Positions 1 to 5,953 of a stretch of 21,268 nt of DNA are shown one piece after another. The notes under the pieces are model-generated. The model was not told the origin of the DNA, did not search any database, and saw only the letters and a list, made by a program, of their open reading frames with translations. Each line of letters starts with the position of its first letter. Positions within the stretch are counted from its first letter, which is position 1. This DNA is from JAICIG01 sp035532215 (GTDB taxonomy: Bacteria > Planctomycetota > Planctomycetia > Pirellulales > JAICIG01). Location of the stretch: assembly GCA_035532215.1 (NCBI GenBank), contig DATKRK010000087.1, positions 1 to 21,268 on the forward strand, given 5' to 3'. The translations under genes were made by a program, and so were the position numbers.

Positions 1-19
1 GACCCGCTTCCCGACAGCT

Positions 20-640
20 TCAACGCGGCGTGCTGGCGCCACCCGCGGCGCTGCCGGCCCCCAGCGAACTGCCTGTCGGGCCGCCGAACCCGCCCCCGCC
101 CGTGCGAGGCGCGATTCCGCCGCCGGGCGTTGGCAACACGGTCCGTTCGCCGCCGCCATACGCGGGGCCCAACGCTTTGCCGCCCAGAGCAGAACCGAAT
201 CCGCCCAGGACCGCCGGCGATTCGCCGCCCAGCGGCAGGCCCTCGGCAGGCATCGGGCGGCCTTCGAGATAATACGATTCGAGCAGTTCGGTCTCGATTT
301 CGGCTCCCGCGGCGGGCCAGGAGCCGGGCGGACGTGGCGCCGCGGCGGGCGGTTTTTCAAAGGCCGGCGCCTTGCGGTAGCCGGCGGCCAACGCCCCCGA
401 GGACGACGATCGCGGATCGTACCTTATCCAGCGGCGGCCGTTGAAAAACAGCCATCGTTCGTCGGTCGTCCAATACCACCAGCGGTCGTTGTGCCAGACA
501 TAGCGCCAGCGGCCTTCCGTCTGATGGTCGTGCGTAGCACTTGGCGCGCCTCGACTTGCGGTCGCTTGCTTCGCCAAGGCCCGAGTTGACACTCCCCCGA
601 AAACAAAAAGCGACAAAACAAGTACCGCCATCGCTTTCAT
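20..640 (-). CDS. Secreted Trp-rich, Gly/Pro-rich hypothetical protein
   Basis: A 206-aa protein starting MKAMAVLVLSLFVFGG, a typical Sec signal peptide with likely cleavage after ALA near residue 23. Residues about 44-76 hold a dense Trp/Tyr/Arg block (WRYVWHNDRWWYW, then ERWLFFNGRRWIRYDP), and the rest is a low-complexity Pro/Ala/Gly tail. I chose the ATG at 640, not the in-frame one at 694, because AAAGGTGG lies just upstream of 640 and because this start puts the signal peptide at the N-terminus. A perfect TATAAT lies about 55 bases upstream. From memory, planctomycete genomes carry many short secreted proteins with this Trp-rich block, thought to be envelope proteins; no function is known to me. 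It diverges from the YHS genes. The call as a real secreted protein is firm; the role is unknown. Confidence 0.75.
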   Translation of the reverse strand: MKAMAVLVLSLFVFGGVSTRALAKQATASRGAPSATHDHQTEGRWRYVWHNDRWWYWTTDERWLFFNGRRWIRYDPRSSSSGALAAGYRKAPAFEKPPAAAPRPPGSWPAAGAEIETELLESYYLEGRPMPAEGLPLGGESPAVLGGFGSALGGKALGPAYGGGERTVLPTPGGGIAPRTGGGGFGGPTGSSLGAGSAAGGASTPR

Positions 641-1003
641 CGTAACACCACCTTTCGAAGCGCACGGATCATTCCCATTTCTGCGGCCTCGCAAATTATA
701 CGCCGCTTTGCCATCGAGGCAGGCTCAGGCGACGAATCGCTGGCATCCACGGCTTTCGGCGATCGGAATCCGCTCCGTGAGCGAGTTGGCGCGCATCCAT
801 CCGCTCATACTGCACGGAATTGAACAGCAAGCGATGCCCTGTGAAGATTCCAACAGGCAAAAATACATTCAATCCTTACTCTAGCGGCCGCAATGGTACG
901 CGAATTGCGATCTTCTGGCTCCAAGGATGATTGATGCGCCTCGCAGTCAAGCGAAGTCGGCGGCTCGACGCCTGCTGGCAAAAAAAGATCAGGAGCGGAA
1001 TCA
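641..1003. other. Divergent intergenic region
   Basis: A 363-base gap between the minus-strand secreted-protein gene and the plus-strand YHS gene. Apart from the -10 candidate at 695-700 and the AGGAG ribosome binding site just before 1004, I see no convincing gene, palindrome or repeat. Short frames here have no recognisable product. Confidence 0.5.
695..700 (-). promoter_or_regulatory. Candidate -10 box for the secreted-protein gene
   Basis: On the minus strand this reads GCG-TATAAT, a perfect -10 hexamer. No good -35 hexamer sits 16-18 bases upstream, so this is a partial promoter match. A transcript starting about 7 bases downstream would have a leader of roughly 48 bases before the ATG at 640. 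Confidence 0.35.
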
Positions 1004-1714
1004 ATGGATGCTCTCCACGCCTTTGTGCAGCGGATCGAAGCCCAGCTTGCCGCCTCTCGCGAGTTGCCGGTGGGCAGCGGCGCCGACTTCGAAAGATCGA
1101 TGGGCCGCTTCGCGGAGCGTTTGCAACAGTTCGAGACCCTTGCCGGGCGCCTCATGGGTGGCCTCATCCGCCCTCGGATGGAGCGGTTGGCGGGTTATTT
1201 CCCTGACACGACCATATCCAAACCGGACGATCCCTACCATTGCACGTGCTGGTTCAGGCCGCAGGGCCAGGCGCCAGGCATCGCCATCCTTCAACTCGGC
1301 ATCGACCACGACGAGCATTTGGAACGCTTGGAGTTCACTTACGAGTTGAAAATCGTGCCGGCGTTTATTCCTTACGAGCAACACGATAAGCTGGTCGTCG
1401 ACCTCGTGCCAGGACGAATCGACGCCGCCTGGCGCACGGCAGGCAGCGAAGCTCCGGTTGACGAACCGCGGATTGCGGCGTGGGTGGAAACGCGGCTGCT
1501 CGGCTTCGTCGAGGCATACATGAGTCAGCAAAGGAGCGGGGGCTTGGCCGGCGAAGGCCCGGTGGTCGACCCCGTGTGCGGCATGCGCATCAGGTTGTCC
1601 GAAGCCAAAGCCAGCGAGGAATACAAGGGACATCGTTACCACTTCTGCAGCAACAAGTGCGGGCAACTGTTTGCGGCCACGCCCGAACGGTTCGCCAAAG
1701 TCGTGACGGAATGA
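1004..1714 (+). CDS. YHS-domain protein with novel N-terminal domain, paralogue 1
   Basis: A 236-aa soluble protein with no signal peptide or membrane segment. The C-terminal part (residues about 188-234) is a YHS domain: DPVCGM with C192, then YHFCSNKC with C215 and C219. YHS domains are small Cys-containing metal-binding modules found in copper-handling proteins and fused to metal P-type ATPases. The N-terminal 170 residues match nothing I can name; they hold an RPRMERLAGYF motif and a CxC (C80, C82), and end with WVETRLLGFVEAY. AGGAG lies 8 bases before the ATG. The next gene has the same two-part layout and shared motifs, so the pair looks like a tandem duplication. The downstream Cus-type efflux genes make copper or silver binding the best guess, but this is inference. 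Confidence 0.8.
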   Translation: MDALHAFVQRIEAQLAASRELPVGSGADFERSMGRFAERLQQFETLAGRLMGGLIRPRMERLAGYFPDTTISKPDDPYHCTCWFRPQGQAPGIAILQLGIDHDEHLERLEFTYELKIVPAFIPYEQHDKLVVDLVPGRIDAAWRTAGSEAPVDEPRIAAWVETRLLGFVEAYMSQQRSGGLAGEGPVVDPVCGMRIRLSEAKASEEYKGHRYHFCSNKCGQLFAATPERFAKVVTE

Positions 1715-1738
1715 AATGCGACCGTGGAGTACATTGCG

Positions 1739-2416
1739 ATGAACGACCTTCCCCAGTTGGAGCAGCGTATCCGGGAGAAGCTCGCTGCCGCCGCGGAGAA
1801 GCGGCTCGATCGTCAGGCGGAAATTGCCGCTGAAATGCAAACCCGCGAGGAACGTTTGGCGCGTTTCAACGGCGAGGCCGAACGGTGGATGACCTCTGTC
1901 GTCCGCCCGCGTATGATTGCGCTGGCCGCCTGTTTCGAAAACGCGCGGTTGCGCGGCCCCGACGTCGCACGGCCGCTGCGCTGCGTCTGCGATTTCGAGT
2001 GCAATGCCCAGTTTCCCGCCACCACCAGCTTAGAACTAGCCATCTTTCCCGATACGTCGCTGGAAATGGGCGTCGTCGCCTACGGCGTGGAAATCCTGCC
2101 GATCCTCTTTCAGTTTGAGAAAAAGGACCAGCTCGCGCTGCCTCTCGATGGCTCGACCGAAGCCCAACTCGCCGATTGGGTCGACCGCAAACTGATGGCT
2201 TTCGTCGATACGTATCTTCAATTGGGAGAAGTGGAGCATTATCAGCGCGACAATCTGGTGATCGATCCGGTGTGCGGCATGCAAATCAACAAGCAGTTTG
2301 CCGCGGCGAGCGCCGAGCTGCGCGGCAAGACCTACTATTTTTGCGTGGAGGAATGCCGGCGGAAGTTCTTGGAAGACACGAACCGCTATGTGGCGCCGCC
2401 ACGTGGACCGTCATAG
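1739..2416 (+). CDS. YHS-domain protein with novel N-terminal domain, paralogue 2
   Basis: A 225-aa protein if it starts at the ATG at 1739, which has GGAG 9 bases upstream; a GTG at 1724 would add five residues and has no ribosome binding site. It begins with a charged helical stretch (residues about 5-50, likely coiled coil), followed by the same domain as its upstream neighbour: VRPRMIALAACF, a CxC at C82/C84, VEILPILFQFEKKDQL, and WVDRKLMAFVDTY. It ends in a YHS domain with C179 in DPVCGM and C202/C206 in YYFCVEEC. Only 24 bases separate it from the first paralogue, so co-transcription is likely. Divergence between the copies is high, so the duplication is old. Function is unknown; metal binding through the YHS cysteines is an inference from the family. 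Confidence 0.8.
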   Translation: MNDLPQLEQRIREKLAAAAEKRLDRQAEIAAEMQTREERLARFNGEAERWMTSVVRPRMIALAACFENARLRGPDVARPLRCVCDFECNAQFPATTSLELAIFPDTSLEMGVVAYGVEILPILFQFEKKDQLALPLDGSTEAQLADWVDRKLMAFVDTYLQLGEVEHYQRDNLVIDPVCGMQINKQFAAASAELRGKTYYFCVEECRRKFLEDTNRYVAPPRGPS

Positions 2417-2488
2417 ACAGGCGTCCGTCGCGCACCACGGACCATCGCAGCCGCCGCCGCTTTCCATCGCTGTTAGGAGAAAGAGATT

Positions 2489-3250
2489 GTGTCCGAGCAG
2501 AAGATCCGTGCATTCCTTCCCGACTCAGAGGAATACCGTCGGGCGTTTGATTGCTTTCTCAGGCATACCGATCAGAAGCAAGTCGCTTTCGCTGAGCTTC
2601 GCCGCTTATGCGACGCACTTGCCAAGCGCGATGTCTTGATCGATGCCGGCGCCGGCAACGGCGTCCTCACTTCGTGGCTGGCAGACCGCTTTCGAAGGGT
2701 AATCGCCATCGAGCCTTCCGAAGGCTTGCGCCGGCAGATCCCCGGCAACTGCCCGCGAACGGAGATCCTTCCGCAAACAATCCTCGAGGCCGACCCGGGC
2801 TGTCGTGCTTCGCTCGTGCTCTGCAGCCACGTCTTTTATCACGTCGAGCAAGGGGCCTGGCTTGCCCATCTCGAGCGGCTGGCATCGTGGCTCGACAAAG
2901 AGGGCCTGCTCGTCGTCTGCCTGGAAAACCCGTCCGCAGACTGCCAGAAAATGGTGTGGAAGTTTAGCGCGCGGCGCTTCGACCTTCAGCCGCTGCTCGG
3001 CAGCTTCCGCGCGCGGCATTCGACCGACTTTTGCGCCGATATTCATACGCTGCGGTCAGAAATCAAGACTGACACGCCGGACGACGCCTTCACGATCGCC
3101 GAGTTTTTGCTCTCTTCCGCCTGTTCCCCGCCGCTCGGCGCCGTTGCAACCGTCGATGCCGTGAAAGACTATATCGCGACGCACTTTTCACGAGATGGCG
3201 GCTTCTCGTTCTCATGCGATCAAGACTTCATGTTGATCCGACGCCGCTAG
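2489..3250 (+). CDS. Class I SAM-dependent methyltransferase
   Basis: A 253-aa protein with the Rossmann-type methyltransferase signature: motif I VLIDAGAGNGVL at residues 49-60, an acidic end of strand 2 (IAIEPSEG, E75) that would bind the SAM ribose, and a later LVLCSHVFYHVEQGAWLAHL stretch typical of motif IV and the following helix. The GTG start at 2489 is supported by AGGAG about 9 bases upstream. The substrate cannot be told from sequence; small-molecule methylation is as likely as any other. It lies 72 bases after the second YHS gene and in the same direction, so it may share the transcript. Its TAG stop lies inside the left terminal repeat of the palindromic element that follows, so the original 3' end may have been replaced by that insertion. 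Confidence 0.85.
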   Translation: MSEQKIRAFLPDSEEYRRAFDCFLRHTDQKQVAFAELRRLCDALAKRDVLIDAGAGNGVLTSWLADRFRRVIAIEPSEGLRRQIPGNCPRTEILPQTILEADPGCRASLVLCSHVFYHVEQGAWLAHLERLASWLDKEGLLVVCLENPSADCQKMVWKFSARRFDLQPLLGSFRARHSTDFCADIHTLRSEIKTDTPDDAFTIAEFLLSSACSPPLGAVATVDAVKDYIATHFSRDGGFSFSCDQDFMLIRRR

Positions 3251-3384
3251 CCCGGATTATTCATCAGCCCACACCAACCCGAAGCGCAAGCGAGGCGGAG
3301 CAACGCACTTACCTCGCTGGCGCTTCGGGTTTGTATGGAGCGCTTTGTCAAGTAATAGCTGGGCTGATGAATAATCCGGGCTAG
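3247..3384. repeat. 138-bp MITE-like palindromic element
   Basis: The element has perfect 25-base terminal inverted repeats (3247-3271 and 3360-3384), starting CTAGCCCGGATTATTCATCA. Inside is a second inverted repeat with 20-base arms and one mismatch (3276-3295 and 3312-3331), core AACCCGAAGCGCAAGCGAGG. No protein is encoded. Nested palindromes of this size fit a non-autonomous mobile element or REP-type repeat. From memory, CCCGAAGCG-AAGCGAGG-like repeats are common in planctomycete genomes. The left end supplies the stop codon of the methyltransferase. A 10-base copy of the outer end (CTAGCCCGGA) recurs at 3444-3453. Confidence 0.8.
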
Positions 3385-3469
3385 CGTCGCCACCGACGCA
3401 ATACCAAGCCATGCGGCAGAGCCGCCGGACCTGCTCTTACCAACTAGCCCGGAATCGGAGGGAGTTTTT

Positions 3470-3646
3470 ATGATCGGACGACGTGAGTTCGGAGCGGCCG
3501 GGATTTCGGCGCTCGCGCTTGCCGCCATGGAAATCGCCGCCCAGCATGCGAAGCACCTCGCGCGACACGAGGTCTCCGAGCACGCGTTCGACCAAGCCAT
3601 AATCAAACTGGTCGTGGCCCGCAGGGATGGCGGTGTGCGTCGTTAA
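3470..3646 (+). pseudogene. Tat signal-peptide stub, truncated secreted protein
   Basis: A 58-codon frame starts at an ATG with GGAGG about 8-12 bases upstream. Residues 1-20 are MIGRREFGAAGISALALAAM, which has the twin-arginine motif and hydrophobic core of a Tat signal peptide. From about residue 21 the frame is simply the antisense of a glucan phosphorylase fragment, so the native protein is gone. Planctomycete copper-binding four-helix (Csp/DUF326-type) proteins often begin this way, and the location beside copper efflux genes would suit one. That identity rests only on the leader and is weak. Confidence 0.5.
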
Positions 3647-3665
3647 AACGCCGTGGGAGCGCGTG
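3525..3665 (-). pseudogene. Alpha-glucan phosphorylase fragment
   Basis: On the minus strand about 45 codons read GVLTTHTAIPAGHDQFDYGL followed by VERVLGDLVSREVLRMLGGD. The TTHTxxPAGHDxF block is a hallmark of the GlgP-type alpha-glucan (glycogen/maltodextrin) phosphorylases, which release glucose-1-phosphate from glucans. Nothing of the family is visible on either side: downstream of LGGD the frame turns into unrelated sequence and upstream similarity stops before SHGVL. The full enzyme is 700-850 residues, so this is a small relic left by rearrangement. The edges given are approximate. Confidence 0.6.
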
Positions 3666-3717
3666 CCCTCGAAGTCCCCCAATGGCCGCGCGCATATCGC
3701 TCGCGCACGCGCACGGC

Positions 3718-3996
3718 CTACTCCTTGCGTGGCGCCCCAAGGTTGTAGAGAACGGCGAAGACCGACCCAACAAGCCAGCCGAGGATGAACGTTTCCAGCA
3801 CGCCGAGGATTGCCTCCCACCAGGGCATGTCCCAACGCATCATCTGGGTGACGTCCCACCCGTGCAAAAAGCTGTTGAAGACGTCGATGACCGCCTCATG
3901 GGGAACGGTCAGCATGAAAAAGACACAGCCCAGATAAAGCAGGGCCGCGGTAGCGCCGGCGGCAAAACCAAAACGCTTGACGCTCAGAGTGAGCAT
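3718..3996 (-). CDS. DUF5676-type small membrane protein
   Basis: A 92-aa protein beginning MLTLSVKRFGFAAGATAALL. It has two hydrophobic segments (about residues 8-31 and 62-83) separated by VFNSFLHGWDVTQMMRWDMP and ends in a short charged tail. The layout and the SVKRFG, SFLHGWD and ETFILGWLVGS motifs match the DUF5676 family, inner-membrane proteins often found among heavy-metal resistance genes. I chose the ATG at 3996, which has GGGAG 8 bases upstream, over the one at 4023. It is transcribed away from the cus-type genes, with one doubtful gene between. A role in copper or silver tolerance is suggested only by neighbourhood. Confidence 0.8.
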   Translation of the reverse strand: MLTLSVKRFGFAAGATAALLYLGCVFFMLTVPHEAVIDVFNSFLHGWDVTQMMRWDMPWWEAILGVLETFILGWLVGSVFAVLYNLGAPRKE

Positions 3997-4089
3997 AAAA
4001 TGATCTCCCTGTTCTTGGCGCAATCAACTCTGGCGCGCTGGCCAACGTTGCTGGCCGCAACCGCCGACGAATATTTGCAATCTCCATGC

Positions 4090-4341
4090 CTATGAGCCGA
4101 GTGCCTTGCTTTCCGCCTCGTACGCGTGTTGGGCGCCTTCGACCGGCTGGGCAAATCCGCCCATGTTGTGCTTATTCGCGCGCCTTTCAGCCAGCTCTCG
4201 CCGAATCTTCTGCTCCTTGAAGAAACAGAATTGCGTTGTACGCTTGGCAGGGCCCTTGGATTCATCCGACCAGAGCCGATAGCGCCTCGTATTGAAAGGC
4301 GGACAGAAGAGTTCAACCACGTATTGGCACGTGAACTGCAT
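4090..4341 (-). CDS. Hypothetical protein
   Basis: An 83-aa frame starting MQFTCQYVVELFCPPFNTRR. It is rich in charged residues, has three cysteines, and contains a basic helical stretch KEQKIRRELAERRANKHN. No family is recognised. The bases just before the ATG read GAGGGA with almost no spacing, a poor ribosome binding site. The codons prefer G or C at third position and look plausible for a real gene. A frame on the other strand (4126-4437) covers much of the same ground and is less convincing. It may sit in one transcript with the DUF5676 gene, 93 bases downstream. Confidence 0.4.
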   Translation of the reverse strand: MQFTCQYVVELFCPPFNTRRYRLWSDESKGPAKRTTQFCFFKEQKIRRELAERRANKHNMGGFAQPVEGAQHAYEAESKALGS

Positions 4342-4532
4342 TCCCTCGACGCCACAGCCAGCAAGCAGGGCCTCTTGATGTACACGACGCCATTGTCGGA
4401 TAGCGGGGTGCGGTGCTGTCGTGTATCATTTGGGTAGAACGTCGCAGTCTCCCCCACTGGTGCGGCGGAAGTGGGATAAGTCGCGTCGTGTTCTTGGACG
4501 ATGCATCCCGCCATTGAACGCTCGGCCGCGCC
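4342..4532. other. Intergenic region upstream of the cusB-like gene
   Basis: The probable promoter region of the efflux operon. It contains an 8-base inverted repeat TACACGAC/GTCGTGTA (4380-4387 and 4418-4425, 30-base spacer). No convincing -35/-10 pair or ribosome binding site is visible before the ATG at 4533. The inverted repeat could be an operator for a metal-responsive regulator, but no regulator gene is present in the window. Confidence 0.3.
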
Positions 4533-5861
4533 ATGAAAACAACTCTACGCTTGGTTCTCGGCACGCTGCTGGGCGTCGTCGTGGGCGGCGGGCTTGTTTA
4601 TGCGCATTTCACCGGACGCTTGGCGCCGCTCTATCACGAGCTCGGTTGGCATTCGCTGGCGACCCAGCCCACCGACGCCGCCCGCGACGAACACGCCGGT
4701 CATAAAATGGGCGAGCACGCCGGTATGCCCGGCATGGAGATGCCGGAGGAAAACGCCTCGGGCGGAGGCATGGCCGGAATGAATATGCCCGGCATGAACA
4801 TGCCCGCGAAAGAAACGTCGGGCATGGACCGCGCGCAGCACGAGCCCGCCAAGCCGGCCGTGCCGGGACATGTGATGGTTCAGCTTAGCGAGGCGCGGCA
4901 GCAATTGATCGGGGTGAAGATAGGGCGCGTCGAGCGGGACCACCTGCGGATGTCGCTGCGCGCCGTGGGCATCATCGAGCCCGACCAGACGCGGTTGAAG
5001 CGCGTGCAGACGCGGATCAGCGGGTGGGTCACCAAGGTGTTCGTCAATTACGTCGGCCAGAACGTGAAGCAAGACGATCCGCTGTTGGAGGTCTATAGTC
5101 CGAACCTGCTCTCGACCCAAGAAGAATACCTCGTGGCCGTGGCGCAGGAACCGCGCGTGCGCGGAGAGGGCGAGCCCCTGCTGGTGCGGACGGCGCGCCG
5201 CCGCTTGGAGCTGCTGGGCGTGCCCGAAGACGAAATCGAAAAGCTGGCCAAGACCAAAAAGCCCCGCGACACGCTGATGCTTCGCGCCCCGATCAACGGC
5301 GTCGTCTTGGAGCGCAACGTGCTGGAGGGCAATTACGTCGAACCCTCGACTGATCTGTACCGCATCGCCGACCTGTCGGTGGTCTGGCTGCAGGCGAAGA
5401 TCTATGAATACGAATTGCCGCACATCGAGCTCGGCCAGGCGGTGACCGTCACGCTGCTTTCCGATGCGACGGCGCAGTTTCAGGGCAAAGTGTCGTTCGT
5501 CGAGCCGATCGTGCAAGAGAAGACGCGCACCATCAAGGTCCGCGTGGAAATCGCGAACGACGATGGCCGGCTCAAGCCCGGCATGTACGCCGACCTGAAG
5601 ATCGATCACGACATGGGCGAGGGGTTGCTCGTGCCGGACTCGGCCGTGATGCGCACAGGCGAACGAGGCATCGCTTTCCGGGCGATTAAAGGCGGCTGGT
5701 TCGAGCCGGTGGAAGTCGCGATCGGCGGCCGCTTCGGCCAACGGATCGAAATCCTCTCGGGACTGGCGGAAGGCGAAAAGATTCTGACTTCCGCCGTTTT
5801 TCTGATCGATTCCGAATCGCAGATGCGGGCCTCGTCGTCGGGCGGGCATCATCATCATTAG
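4533..5861 (+). CDS. cusB: CusB-like periplasmic adaptor of copper/silver RND efflux
   Basis: A 442-aa membrane-fusion protein joining the inner-membrane pump to the outer-membrane channel. Residues 7-25 form an N-terminal anchor. Residues 51-105 are Met/His-rich, with ten methionines between 59 and 98 including GMNMPGMNMP, as in CusB, where N-terminal methionines bind Cu(I)/Ag(I). The adaptor core follows: TRISGWVTKVFVNYVGQNVK (start of the barrel-sandwich domain), YSPNLLSTQEEYLVA (alpha-hairpin, typical of CusB), then LRAPINGVVLERNVLEGNYV and the beta-barrel and membrane-proximal domains to residue 430. It ends in GGHHHH, a natural poly-His tail. No ribosome binding site is obvious before the ATG. 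It is first in a cusB-cusA-cusC-like order; a 92-base gap with a palindromic repeat precedes cusA. Confidence 0.9.
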   Translation: MKTTLRLVLGTLLGVVVGGGLVYAHFTGRLAPLYHELGWHSLATQPTDAARDEHAGHKMGEHAGMPGMEMPEENASGGGMAGMNMPGMNMPAKETSGMDRAQHEPAKPAVPGHVMVQLSEARQQLIGVKIGRVERDHLRMSLRAVGIIEPDQTRLKRVQTRISGWVTKVFVNYVGQNVKQDDPLLEVYSPNLLSTQEEYLVAVAQEPRVRGEGEPLLVRTARRRLELLGVPEDEIEKLAKTKKPRDTLMLRAPINGVVLERNVLEGNYVEPSTDLYRIADLSVVWLQAKIYEYELPHIELGQAVTVTLLSDATAQFQGKVSFVEPIVQEKTRTIKVRVEIANDDGRLKPGMYADLKIDHDMGEGLLVPDSAVMRTGERGIAFRAIKGGWFEPVEVAIGGRFGQRIEILSGLAEGEKILTSAVFLIDSESQMRASSSGGHHHH

Positions 5862-5946
5862 TAGGTCAGGCTTTCCAGCCTGACGGAGCCGCTGTTGGAT
5901 CTAAAACGAACGCGGAAAGCGAGTCTGGCTGGAAAGCCTGACCTAC
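5861..5946. repeat. REPIN-like paired hairpin between cusB and cusA
   Basis: Two inverted 24-base arms (5861-5884 and 5923-5946) differ at only two positions. Each arm is itself a hairpin: the left holds GTCAGGCT-TTCC-AGCCTGAC, a perfect 8-bp stem. The element is 86 bp. It begins on the last base of the cusB stop codon and ends 7 bases before the cusA ATG. Two REP-type hairpins in opposite orientation form the layout called a REPIN or BIME. I recall similar AGGCTTTCCAGCCTGA repeats in planctomycetes. In the mRNA it could act as a stability or translation break between the two genes. Confidence 0.8.
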
Positions 5947-5953
5947 GCGAGAC

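Noticed and set aside
927..1349. 140-aa plus-strand frame over the start of the first YHS gene
   Set aside because: Out of phase with a gene supported by AGGAG and by a paralogue; Ser/Arg/Ala-rich shadow product.
1739..2416. GTG at 1724 as the start of the second YHS gene
   Set aside because: GGAG lies at the right distance for the ATG at 1739 but inside the coding region if 1724 were used, and nothing precedes the GTG.
4126..4437. 103-aa plus-strand frame upstream of cusB
   Set aside because: No ribosome binding site or family; competes with the minus-strand 83-aa frame, which has slightly better codon pattern.
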